From contig JAMYHX010000479.1 of assembly GCA_025529335.1 (NCBI GenBank), positions 1-32,667 on the forward strand: DNA of 32,667 nucleotides, written 5' to 3'. Position 1 is the stretch's first letter. The number at the start of each line of letters is the position of its first letter. Positions 10,841 to 22,566 of this stretch are shown here, piece by piece. Both the position numbers and the translations under genes were made by a program. The notes beneath the pieces are model-generated. The model worked only from the letters and a program-made list of their open reading frames with translations. It was not told where the DNA came from and ran no database searches. Source of the stretch: Rhizopus sp. PT2906 (lineage: Eukaryota > Mucoromycota > Mucoromycetes > Mucorales > Rhizopodaceae).

Positions 10841-13800
10841 CTATAATTTTTTCTTAATGAGTGGCATTTTTGCATCAATTTCAGCTTTTTTCATCTTCAC
10901 AACAACATGGTTGCCTGCTTCATCCATACTAATATATTTATCTCCATCGATAAATCCAGGTAAAGGTGATCTTGATCGACTGCTAGAGGATTTGCTAGAA
11001 GATCTTGTCGAGGCTAGGCTACTGCTATTATTTCCACCTCCACCGCGAAGGGTAATTCTACCAGAGGGAGAAAATGAACGAGCGGTTTGTAAGTATAACT
11101 CTTGGAATGGAGTTTGGTCTCTTTTTGGTTCAATGGATGAGTCAAATTTGCTATAGGCGCCTTCTGTGAGCCCATGGTCTAAAATATACAAATTAGTATT
11201 AGGCATTTTATAAAGAACGATTAAGGAAAGGCTTACCTCTTAAAAACCTTTGAAATAAAAGAGTAATAAATTAAAGGTTAGTGAGATGAAGTAATGATCA
11301 CAACTGGGGACTTACTTTGACAGCTCTACCCATCCACCGCCTACGCGAACCATCACCATTTGGCTGGGTAGAATGCGACAGTACACAAGTCTAGGATTTT
11401 CGTCTCCAAACCAATATTTACCTACTTCGCCAGGTATCATCTTTACTGTAACACGATGTGGACTAGCATTCACTATATGACTCAATTCAACATCGAGTGG
11501 GTTCTTGGGATCAGGTATATAGATTGTCTTATTGATGTGTTTATCATTTCGCTTGTTTGCAGGTATAGGAGTAGATGGTGCAGGTTGGTTACTCTTTGCT
11601 GTGGCAGACATGGACATTCTTTTATTATGCACTGGAGTGGCTGGAGCAGGTGGTAATACGCGGCGAGGTCGAGAAGCTGCAAGTTTGTTAAAGAACTCGT
11701 TGTTTAATTGGTTAATGCAGTCTTGTAATTCACGCTCACGAACTGCAGCTGCAGCCTTGGCCTTTGTCCATTTTTCTATTCCACCGGCTAACCATTGGGA
11801 CACATGAGCATTATCATCTGCAAATTGCTTTTTAGATTCCTTCTTTGCATTCTCTAATATGCGTACAATCTTTGGTTGGTGATGCTTGTAAGAGGCAATA
11901 AGAGAGCGTAGTAAGCCTTGCAGGTTGGATTTTGCATGCTTTTCGCCAGCTACTGATACGTTCTTGGGATTGGCGTTGTCGATAGCAGTAATTAATAGGG
12001 CGATCTCTTCTTCCAGTGATTCCATAAGCTCATTCATCACATGTAAGTCGCCTTCATCAAATACTTGTTTCTTCTTGATGTTGATGAGCGCGTCAATCTG
12101 ACGAGTTTTGTCTGTCATTTCCTTGTAAAGTTCACTGATCTCTTTGTCTTTACTCATTTCATCAGGCGTGGCAAAGACAACATCCACAAGTTCTTTAAGA
12201 CCCTTTTCTTTCTTAGACAAGGTTGCGCTGTAGTATTGACAAAGCTTATCAAATTCTGCAAATAATGCTTCCTTATTGACGGTTTGCAAGGCTTCAAGGC
12301 TATTGGATACTTCATGTAAGAAACCAATGATCTCTTTCAACTTTGAAATGATGCGTTGGCGTTCAATATTCTTCTTCAGGTTAACCTTGGCTTCTGCAAC
12401 CATCGTCTTGACCTTTTCGACTTGACCAAGGACACGTTCGGTAGAAGACTTGATGTAGTTGTGAATACTGGATTTTCTTTCGTTATTCTGCATGATGTTG
12501 TTCAGATCGATGGACTTTGTTGCCGTAGTGAACTCAGTTGCCTGCTCATCCAATGATTCAGCACAGTGTTCCAAATCTAAAAGAGCTTCCTCGCTTTCTA
12601 CAGTAGCAATGGATTGTTCAGCATGTACTGCATCGTCAATAATACGCTTTTCTGTACTCTTTAGCGTTTTAACTTGCTTCAAAATCTTGGTATATTCTTG
12701 TTCAAGTGACATGGACTTTGATAAATGATCAAGTGCATCTGCTAATGGCACCAGTAATGACCCTGTGTTTGCAAAATGGTGTACTGAATGAAGCTCTTGA
12801 CAGTGAACCTCTCTTAGTGTATCCAATTGTGTTTGGCAATCCTTTAACGTTACGTTACTTGCTTCAATAATTCCACCACACGCATCAATCGTATCTTCAA
12901 TGCTTTGGTGTTCCAACCATACTACCTCTTTGCTATGTGCATCTAAGACATTGTATTGCTTACTACAGAGGCTACTAAATTGAGAAACAATTTGCTGAAT
13001 GTGTTCGATCAATCTTGTCTTATTTTTATTCTTCACTTTAGCTGAAATGTTTTCTTTCAATACCGCTAATTGCTTAACAAGTTGTACGCGTAGTTCTTCG
13101 TAAGCATCAAGGTTTCCTTTGTCGTTAAGCAGGTCAGAAGTAGTGATAGACAAGTCATGCAAAAGAACAAAATCAACAGTCTCTGCTCGTTCTTGAACAC
13201 TTGATAGTTCATCTTCTGCGGCGCTTTCTATTGTAGTCTTAATGGAATGAATGTCTTGTTCGATGCTTGATAATCTGTTAAAGTACTGCATCCATGAGGA
13301 AGCACGAGAGACAAGAGTGGCCACAGCAGATTCAAATGATTCAAGCCCAGACCATGTCTTTTCCAACATATCTTGGACATCGTTATTGGATTCATGATCC
13401 TTGATTTGCTGAATAGTTTTGAATTGAAGACGTACATCATCACAAAGACCTTTCAATTGGTCAACCGTGTTACAAGAGGCCTTGTATTCAGCCACGAGAG
13501 CTTGGTGCTGAGACTCGCGAGCTTCGAAAGATTCCGTGTTGATGTGTCTGTATTTCTGTTCAATGTCTTTCAGACAGACCATACAGTCATGAATTCTTGA
13601 TCGGAGTAGTTTGACATCAGTGAGGTATTTATTTGTTAATTGAGCAACAGAGAGTGTCTTTTGATGATGCTCCAATTGAGATTCGATTCGCTTGATCGTA
13701 TCATGGCCCTGTTGAAGGAGGTTAGTGAATTGAACAAGTTGCTCTGCCTCCAAGTACTGCTGGTGGTAACCTAAATCCAGCTTGTATTGTGATGCTGATG

Positions 13801-16800
13801 AATTTAGTTGGTCAGTCAAAGCTTGCCAGTCAGGTATATTTTGCTCAATCACAGAAAGCTCCTGTTCTTTGTACGTGGCTTCAAACAAGTCTCGTGCAGA
13901 GTGTAACCATGTAATCAATTTATGGTTTAACAAGGCATACTGTCTATCTCTATAAGCTTGATCTACACTTGATAGCAAATTATTCCAGTCTTGACTTAGA
14001 CGCTGATAAGTAGGCTTCACTTCATTTTGTAATTCACGAATCAGCTTCTCGTGATCTTCCTGGCTTTGCACAAGATCCAAAGACTTGTCTTCAAATGCCG
14101 CCTTGCATTTCTCATAAGCGGAGGTAAGCAATGCATAGTTTGTTTCGTTAGCTCTCATGCCTTGCTGAATGCTCATAATCTCGCTGAGTGCCTTTTCCAT
14201 CTGCTCTTCTTCTTCTACATCCAGGGCAGCTGTGTCCATTAAGACTTTACGACGAGCTGTGATCCATGCCTCTGTGTTTGCTGCTTGCTTCTTGAACGAA
14301 TGAACTGACAGTTGTCGACGAGAAATGCGCTCCCTTGTTGCCAATAACTGTTCAAGATCAGAGCATATTTCACTTAGCCGAGCTGTACGAGAATCAATTG
14401 TTTCATGAATAGCTGCATTGATAGCCTCATCAGCCATCTTAGTTTCCGTAGGCGTAGCACGGACTGAATAAGGAATACTAGCTGCCAACTGATCTCGAGC
14501 ATCATCAATTCCTGCCTTGAACTTGTGTAGTCGATCTGAATGATTTTCCAATAAGTGGACCATGTCCTCTTTCTGAGAATTGTTCGTAGTCGAGATAAAT
14601 TCTTCACGGATGAGTTCAGCAGATTGTTCAAGCTGAGCAGTTCTCAGGATGAAAGCCGAAACAAGACATCTTTGAGAGACAACATCGTTTGAAAAAGACA
14701 AGATATGTTGCATATGCTCTTTAGCTGCCTCGATTTCTTCCATTTTCTTTGCCTGAGGTACCAAGCGTGGGTTTTCATAGTCGATTGTATTCGTGGTCAA
14801 TTGTTCAAACTGTTGCTTTATGGGCAAAAGAACTTGATCTTGGTACGTTTCAAATTTTGAGTAGTAGTTGTACCATTCCGTTCGTAACTGTCCTTCGTCG
14901 TTATCGTGAGCTACTTGAACCAAATCTGTAGGTGTTGCTACTCTCCAACGAGCTCTTTGTTCGATAAACCTGTCAAGTTCAATTTCTTGCTCCCTTAGAT
15001 AAGCTAGCGCCTTCTTCACTGTTGTTTCCCAAGAGACGCGTTGTTTGACCAGATCAAGCTCCCTGGACCGAGCCATTACATTTTCTTGAAATCTAGTACA
15101 CGATCTTCCAAGTGATTCCATTCTCACTTCCAGATGGTCAGGAACAGCCATTGGTCTAGGCAGTTTTGGAAAGTACTCTATGAATGCATCGTAACTCATC
15201 TGAATACTTGGTAAAATCGTCTTTTCAAACTTGTTCTTGAGAGACATCAGCCTGTTCAAGTCACGTTCAAGTGTTTGTATATCCTGTTCAGAAATATCTT
15301 CGCGAGAGAGCATCTGATTCTTTTTGGTTGTGAAGTCGCGTAATTGTTCATTCATTTCCTCTAGACGCTGAATACCTAGATTCAAGTTTTTCTCCCAAGC
15401 AGCTCTCATGTTGGCTGCTTCCAGAGTCACTGCTTGATCAGACAATCCTTGCTTTAACTGATCCAGGTGCTTCATGACTTCACCCAAATGTTGTGCAGCG
15501 ACTGATACATCAATATGCTGTTTCTTCTTCTTGTCTTGCATTGTAGATTCGATGAGCTGAACAATTTGGTCATGAAGTAGCTTGACTTTCTCTTGCTCAA
15601 ATTTTTCAACCTGTCTCCATAAATTTTGCCGAGACTGCTCCATATCCTGCAGATTGCTGTCTACAAGAAATGACTCTGCTGACACCTCGATATGTTGTTT
15701 TCTGAGAACATCAATCTGTTGATCGACCCATTGCTTCAACTCGTCTGCTTCCTTTTCATATTGTGCCACTCGATGCTTCACTCGATCTGCCTCGCGATAC
15801 GTCTCTGCGACTTGATCCAAACTCTTCTCGAGATTCTCAAGGTCCTGTATCTTTTTTTCAATCAAGGACTTTATTTGCACACGAACATGGGCTCGATACG
15901 TAGCAGCTGCCTCACTATTTTGTTGACGTTGAAGCCAGTTTCCGCTATAGACAGGATAGGGCATATGTTCGACACAATCTGCTAGGATAGCCTTGTTTTC
16001 TTTTTTAAACCTGTCTATTCGTTCCTCAATGACACCAAATTGATCTTGCTCTTCATTGTTCATACGACGCAATCTTTTTGCCAGCTGTTCCTTGATTTTC
16101 TCGCCTTCGTGTTGAGCATCATGAACACGCATCAAGAACTCGGTGATGGTTGAGCGTTGTGCCATAAGATCAGAGGTATAAGTGAGAAGATGTTTGAGAT
16201 CATCGTGTTTGATCTTGATATCAGACTGCTTAAGTGAGAGAAACTCTGGGAACGCGCTTTCATCAGTCGTTTGCATGACAGTAAGATAGGCCATAACCAT
16301 TTCTTGATAACTATCAAGCAGACAAGACCAAGGATGATCGCCAAGCTCACCCATACGATCCTGAATCCACTGGAAAGACTGCACGAGCTCATGGTCCCCC
16401 TGATAGGAAGGTTTGTCAGGGTTCTCCTTTGATGGATCATAGCGCACTTTCTTGACGTTCAAGTCGCTTAGTTTCTTGGCCAAGGTCACGAGATGGCTAT
16501 GATATTTTGACCATTGTGCTTCCCATTCAATCCGCCTTTTCAGCGCGTCCAGTTCGAGCTCGCGCTGATGGAGAAGGTCAGTTAGAATATGACGTCCTTT
16601 TTTGAGACTATCTAAACTGTCGATCCATTGACTGACACTTGTTTCATGCTCAATAATACGTATAGCTTCGTCCAATCGAGGAAGATCTTCGTTCTCTATT
16701 TCAGAGAGTCGAGATAGTACATGATCTCGATCCTTTTCTAAACGATGCAGTTCTTCTTCGTTCATGATGGGACTGTATTCGCTGTCAGAAATAACAGAGG

Positions 16801-18607
16801 TTGATGAGCTATGCGTTGAAGCTGAAGAGGATGAATGTGACTGATCAAGAGACTGAGCATATAAGTATGGTTTTAGTGTTGATAACGAATTGATCTTATC
16901 ATTGAACCAAGCCTGGAGGTTTTTGATAACTTCCTGAATGTCACTGACTCGCTGTTGAAGAGAAATGTTTTCGTCGCGCGAAATAAGTAGCTGATCGAGA
17001 CCCTCGGCAATCAGGGCAAGTGACATAGAGTAGGTGTTCAAAGTGCTTTCGATCACTTCCTTTGTTACTTCATTATCATGTAAATCATCGTTTCCCATAG
17101 CTGTCTTCATCTCAGGAGGAGAGGGATAAGGTATACAAGATGAGACGTTTTGAATAAACCGAGCTGAATCCTGTTTGAATGCGAGCACTTTATCACTGTA
17201 CATGTCTTGTTGATCCAATTCATTAGAAGATAGCTCGTCTCTCAACTCTTCACCTAATGTCTTCAATTGCTGAAACTTTTCTATAACTTGGATAACTGAT
17301 AGTAACTGCTCGACGATTTTCCTACTGAACGAGGATCGCTTCATTAAATCTTCAAAAGCGGATTCAAAGCCTGATTGACGAGATTGAAGATGATCTGGTA
17401 ATTCGCGTATAGATTCCATTTGTTGATAAAGGTCAAGTATATTTGAGTATAGACCCTGATCAAATCCTGATAGTTTTCCTTCTATTGCTACCAAAGACTG
17501 AATGATATTCTCGATGACTTGATCCGTATACAAATCCTCCTTTCCAGACCATCGAGCGATTGTGATGAATTGATTCAGTTCCAAATGCGTGTTGGCTATC
17601 CATTCGACTGCTTGATTGAACAATTGTTCCCAATTGAGCCGTAAATTCAACAAGTGATGTTGGTCTTCGGAGAGCATACTTGGGTCATAATGATCGAATA
17701 GGTCAATTGATAATGGGTCAATTATGTTTGATTTATTTAATAGTTTTGGTTTAGGTGAACTTTGAACTTCCTGTATTCCTTTTAATCGCTTCAATTTATG
17801 CTCTTCAATGTCATCAGTTCTATTGATTATCTTATAAAATTCACTTATATACAACATGATGGAAGGTTCATGTGGGTATTCTATATCTAACAGGTCTCTT
17901 GATTCCAAGTATTTTGGTATCTGTAGCTTATTTTCTCCAATATCAAATACAAGATTTAATATATCGTTCCAATTGTCTTTACTATCTACGAGTGGTATCA
18001 ATTGATGTAGTGGTAAGATCCATTCTGGTTCAATTCGATGTATTAACAGACAAAACAGTAGTCCACTCTTCCAAGACTTTGAAAAATCTTGTATGGTTGG
18101 TATGATCTGACTGTTGATATAATCTTTTAATTCGAGCCGTATCCAATAAAGTAATCCGACCTTTGCTTCTGCCAATCCACCTTTCTATATCAAGGAAATG
18201 AATACAGGGATTGACTTGTAATTTTTATTTTTTACCTTGGTTTCTCCTAAAATATCACTAAATTGATATTTCAACATGATAAAGAATAAAATGGCCAATG
18301 TACTCTTTATATCTCCATTCACGATATCTTCACTTGCGATCACTGGTAAGTTTTCATCGTCTTCAAATTCTTGTTTCAAGAAATTCAATGCTCTGGATAC
18401 ATTGGATATCGCATGGATTTTCATTCGTCCTCTTTCTGGCTTTAATGCTGGTTTATTTGATACGATAGATAATAATCTCAATAGCATCACTCCATCCCTT
18501 AGGTCTCGATCAATTGATTCTACCAAGTCTTCTTTTAACTGTACATTTATCCATTTTGTGAGTGTACGTATTTGAATATCTTGATAGTCTGTACTAATAT
18601 TGGTCAT
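10841..18607 (-). CDS. Giant spectraplakin-like cytolinker (CH-CH, spectrin-type rod, GAS2)
   Basis: Four exons (18236-18607, 11316-18184, 11237-11247, 10841-11178) give 2,529 residues. CH1 (about 12-118) opens with QIRTLTKWINVQL, the first actin-binding helix of tandem CH domains. CH2 (about 128-235) contains LLYWIRLELKDYI and FSKSWKSGLLFCLLIHRI. Some 2,000 residues of charged helical sequence with spaced Trp and Leu/Gln heptads follow, consistent with many spectrin repeats or coiled coil. A GAS2 microtubule-binding domain (about 2340-2420) has the hallmark VMVRVGGGWVELSKFLRDHG. A Ser/Arg-rich tail ends in KKKL. This is the order seen in animal MACF1/dystonin, minus the plakin domain and visible EF-hands. 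The expected role is cross-linking actin and microtubules. The CH1-CH2 boundary is an intron (18185-18235), so the long exon looks as if it starts at an internal codon. Confidence 0.92.
11237..11247 (-). other. 11-nt microexon of the cytolinker gene
   Basis: Exon of 11 bases between introns 11248-11315 and 11179-11236. It completes the Lys codon, encodes Phe-Leu-Arg and gives the first base of Asp, restoring the GAS2 sequence SKFLRDHG. Both flanking introns are GT-AG, with donors GTAAGT and GTAAGC. Skipping it would shift the frame. Confidence 0.88.
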
Positions 18608-19699
18608 TATTTGTTTATAAATATAAACAAGCCCAAGATAGAGATGACCAAGAGTAGAAGAAAAGAGAGCAAGAAAGAAGGGGAAGAAAGGGAAAAAGGA
18701 AGAAAGAAGGGGGAAAATTTCTTTATTTAGTTTTATAAAGACATGACTTCTCTTTTTTAAAAAAATCGTGTCTACGTGTTCCCTTTCATTATTTCTTTAC
18801 ACGTGTTTTGTCTGAAAGAGAAGGGATTTGTTTATAGAATACTAAAATAGTATCAATAGCGGATAACACTTGAAAATAGTATAATTTTTAAGCTTTGTTT
18901 ACATGCCTAATCTGATCGTTTAGATGACCACAGTAATAACAAAGATATATGCAAATATGCATCATATGAAAAAGGATGGGCGCATACCAACCCTGTTCAT
19001 CTTTCTTAAACGTAATGTTCACATAGAATACTCACTTTGATAGACGTAGACATGGCCACATTCAACTTTTTCTAATCTAGTAGCCTAATGTCAGATAACA
19101 ATTTAACCCTGCTGTAAGCTTTTATAAAGTTAAAACCTAGTAATGAACAGGGCGTGATTTATAGTTTACTAGATAACCAACATCATTTAAATCCTTAGTT
19201 ATAGTACGACTATTTGTTTATTTTCACAGATAGTTTGTTGTTTGTGTCCTCTTGGATATTTATAGACGAAACAAAACATAATCCAAAGACTGTAGTTAAT
19301 TACGCGTTTAGTGATATAAAACCATGGTGCATTATATCTGAAGTATAAGTATAGGTAATAGACAAGGCAATGTATCCTCATGACTTGGACTTTTTACCTC
19401 TCTGCTGGCCAACCTAACTTACTACATAATACAAACGTATAATGATATCAATAATCATGAGAATGATAGTAGTTACACTATAATATAATCATATAACCAC
19501 CATTATTTATGCACTCTACTGTCGTTAGTAATAATAGTATCACAATCCCAATCTTCTCCTCTTTGACGACATTTTCCCATCATGCATAAATGAGCTTTTT
19601 TCTCTTCTTCCTTTTCTCTTCTTCCTTTTCTCTTCTTCCTTTTTTCTTCTTTCTTTCTTTACTTTTTCTTTTTACTTTGTTTGTCATCGACTTATCAAA
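18608..19699. other. Intergenic with purine-rich tract upstream of the cytolinker
   Basis: About 1.1 kb. 18650-18715 is almost pure A/G on the plus strand, i.e. a C/T tract 45-110 bases before the cytolinker ATG, as is common just upstream of fungal transcription starts. The rest is AT-rich with no supported gene. Confidence 0.6.
19601..19642. repeat. Three exact copies of a 14-bp pyrimidine repeat
   Basis: TCTCTTCTTCCTTT occurs three times head to tail without mismatch, within a longer C/T tract running to about 19680. It lies directly before the first recognisable exon of the repeated-family locus, where it may act as a polypyrimidine tract or a promoter element. Confidence 0.95.
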
Positions 19700-20791
19700 A
19701 GCTCTGATGAAGCTGACTTGTTCGCCATATATGCTCACTAGTAAGTAGTATCGCATTTGAACAGTTTACGAATGACTCATTCTTCTGTAATTTATTTAGC
19801 TTGGGGTTATTGGAATACCATAGCTACATCTTCGACAAAGACGTAGATACCACCGAGGCCGACCTCACGGTAAAGATGTGGGGTGGTCTGTTTGAAAAGC
19901 TATTTAGACGGACCAAGCTTAGGTATAAATGGTAAGTAGAGCATCGTTTTTGTATCTGGGTGTATATACTAATAATAATCGTTTAGGGGTGAGTCCGTTG
20001 GTGGCTCTTCGGGAGCTGCGGACAGCCCCGGCTTCAAGGTTGACCTGAGGGTCATCAAGGACACCCTCTCGAGAAGGAACAAGGAAGCTGACACAGACAA
20101 TATGGAGTTGACCAGAATGGGCGCGTCCGTGGTGAAAACTTGTTCTGACAAGAGCAAGTTGCTCATTGAATCAATGTGCATTCTGGATTGCTTGGTACGG
20201 GAGCATCCAGAACAAGCTTGTAACACTGTTGTTCCTGCTTTGCAGATCGCGGGTGAGTAACTCTTAATTAACAAAGACAAACATTACCTCTAAACTGTGG
20301 CAAATTAGACAACAACGACCGTCCTCTTTTCGTTGAGGTTGTTGGCTCCTGGCCTTTATGTAGCTGTAAAGGAAGCAATAGCTTCAATTTCAAGCAGCAT
20401 GTCGAAGCTGAAAGACTTCCGCGATGTTGCTAAGCTGCTGTTTAAATTTAAGGTACATATTACAAAAACAACGATAGACAGTTTAGTGCTCTAACAGCAT
20501 CTATAGGAAGCAACCATCAGTGTTGCAAATATCCGCTTACAAGGGGGTGATAACAGCACCAGCATCGGCACCAGCAACAACAGCAACAACAGCGACACCA
20601 CATCTTGGCTCCGGGGGAACCTGGATACCCCCAAGGGGAAACATGAAAAAAATGGTGCCAGATGTACCTCATGTCCTTGTCTCTGGAGACCTGTAATTTT
20701 GTTTATTTTATGTATGTTTTATATGCTTTATATGGTTTTTTCTTTTGTATGCTTTGTTTATTTTATATGTGATTTGTTGTTTCGTTTTTAA
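19700..20791 (+). pseudogene. Member of a repeated Mucorales protein family, probably frameshifted
   Basis: Recognisable exons are about 19700-19740, 19800-19931, 19987-20252, 20309-20452 and 20507-20791. The product includes LFAIYAHYLGLLEYHSYIFD, EADLTVKMWGGLFEKLF, GFKVDLRVIKDTLSRR, LAPGLYVAVKEAIAS and ISVANIRLQGGDNSTS, ending in a hydrophobic stretch. From memory this resembles a hypothetical protein present in many copies in Mucorales genomes; its function is unknown. Exon 3 ends in phase 1 at GGTGAGT, but the conserved reading of exon 4 needs phase 0 after its only acceptor (20308), so a one-base frame break seems present. No in-frame ATG could be tied to the first exon, so the 5' end is open or lost. 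An intact gene with a splice form I missed remains possible. Confidence 0.6.
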
Positions 20792-21166
20792 TATATGTTT
20801 GCTTTTGAAAAAACAATTGTTTCAGAGTGTTTGAATTTATAATATTTTGAGAGAAGTTTGTGGTTTAAAGAAGAAAAGGATGTCAGAGCCATAAGTGACC
20901 CTATCTGTTCTACAAAGTAGAAAGGTAAGCAATACTCTTGATTAGAAAGAGTGATCAACACCATACAAGACCTCAGAAGACACAATCAGTGTGTTTTGAA
21001 ACTAACTTCAATCAGATTGTCATATTCTCCTAAAATGACTAATACTAAGTTTTATATGTAGATCATTGTATTCTAATACTGTCTCAAACACAATCGAAAT
21101 AATTGTGTTTGAAATTATTTAATCTGATATCGCCTTTATATTCTTTTCTTTTTATCGTTTTGCTTA
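20792..21166. other. Intergenic, nothing recognised
   Basis: AT-rich 375 bp between the repeated-family locus and STN1, with no supported gene. The 3' part is T-rich and probably includes the STN1 promoter. Confidence 0.6.
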
Positions 21167-22064
21167 ATGAGCAATGTGATGATTGACTCCAACTCTTTAT
21201 TTCATTCTTATGTCAAAATATTTATAAAGGACGTTTATAATTTAACACATGCGAAAAATGGTAATCAACACACAACTTGATTTTGACAATCACTTTTTTA
21301 AATCTAGAGTATAACTTGCATAGGCTTATTTCAGTATTACAATCGTCTTATCGACTCTGTCGAGATATGTGGTATAGTTGCCGCCATAGATAAGAATCGA
21401 CGTGTAGCAACCTTTTATGTTGACGATTCTACTGGAATAATCGAATGTGGTATTTGGCACGAAAAAATAATCGAAATCCCTCAACTAGGTTCTTTGGTTC
21501 GTGCAAGAGGAAAAGTCAATGAATATAACGGCAGAACACAGATTTTTTGTTTGGATATTTGTAAGATAGAATAACAAATGTACCACTCTTGACTGACCGT
21601 ATCCACACAAAGTTATTATGCAGGACCCTAATTATGAGTTATTACACTTTTCTCAAGCCATTCATTATCGATCTGAGTGTAAACCTCTTGAGATAGAAAC
21701 ACCTGAATCAAGATCAGCAGAGACAGAAGATAGATCGGATACTATGTCCTCTACCACAAACATGATTACAGATGCAAGTGTTAAGGCGGCTCTAGTAGCC
21801 TACCTGAATGAATCCAGTATACAAGAATTTTTCCCTTGGGAATTAAGAAAAGTTCCCATGATTGTAGATCTTATAAGAAGCCAAAATGGAATGGTAAGTG
21901 ACAAGTTGGGTCTTGCATACCTTTTATTGATTAAATAGAAACAGAGCTTGTCATTTAATCAAATTACGAAATATATAATCAAAACTTGCAATGAGTTGGC
22001 AGACAAGGGAATCCTTCAAATGATAGACAAAGGAAGATTTAAGTTGATAAAAAAAAACATCTGA
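21167..22064 (+). CDS. STN1: CST complex subunit Stn1 (telomere capping, OB-fold)
   Basis: Four exons (21167-21260, 21324-21560, 21613-21893, 21939-22064) give 245 residues. The N-terminus reads SLFHSYVKIFIKDVYNLTH, matching the Stn1 opening LF..F.KLYIKDI. The OB-fold follows: RLIDSVEICGIVAAIDKN, FYVDDSTGIIECGIWHEK, GSLVRARGKVNEYNGRTQI and FIMQDPNYELLHFSQAI. The last 80 residues resemble one winged-helix domain, ending DKGRFKLIKKNI. Stn1 works with Ten1 (and Ctc1/Cdc13) to cap telomeres and recruit polymerase alpha for C-strand fill-in. The protein is shorter than human STN1 (about 370), apparently with one winged helix instead of two. The acceptor at 21323 was chosen because it restores the YN-RL-IDSVEICG segment in frame. 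A run of nine A lies just before the stop. Confidence 0.9.
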
Positions 22065-22189
22065 AGGACAACGTATCAAACACTGTCAAAACATTGAATG
22101 AATCTAAAGGTAGCATAAAGTAAAATCTATTTAAGGCCGTACTTGACAATATGATGAGGATCCAATTGCGATATAAAAATACTCTCTCA

Positions 22190-22224
<35 letters not shown>

Positions 22225-22566
22225 TCCCTTTCGTTCATTTCTCTTGAATGACCTTTAGTTTACACAAGGTCAAGTCAGTTTTCTTCACTCCCATAAATGT
22301 CTTGGCAAGCACATTCCCTGTTTCATCCATAAAATGTCTCTCATGTTAGGCTATCTTTTGTCTGAACAATAAATAATTAAATAGAGCCTTATCCTTTCGA
22401 TGACATATGCTTCTCCTTAATCATTCCTCGGGTTTGATAATAAAAAGAAAAATGACACGTATTTTAAAAACTACATTAGATGTGGTACAATAATTGATAA
22501 TTAATGCTAATTGTCTCATTAATTGAGGTCAATGTGCGTTAGTTTCTCTTTCTTTCTTGTTTGACT
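22065..22566. other. Intergenic with (CT)13 microsatellite
   Basis: Holds a perfect (CT)13 run at 22199-22224 followed by C/T-rich sequence, then AT-rich DNA leading to the surface-protein gene. No gene seen. Confidence 0.7.

Noticed and set aside
10841..11206. An independent 121-residue Ser-rich gene
   Set aside because: It is the last exon of the cytolinker; the apparent start is inside intron sequence upstream of the acceptor at 11179.
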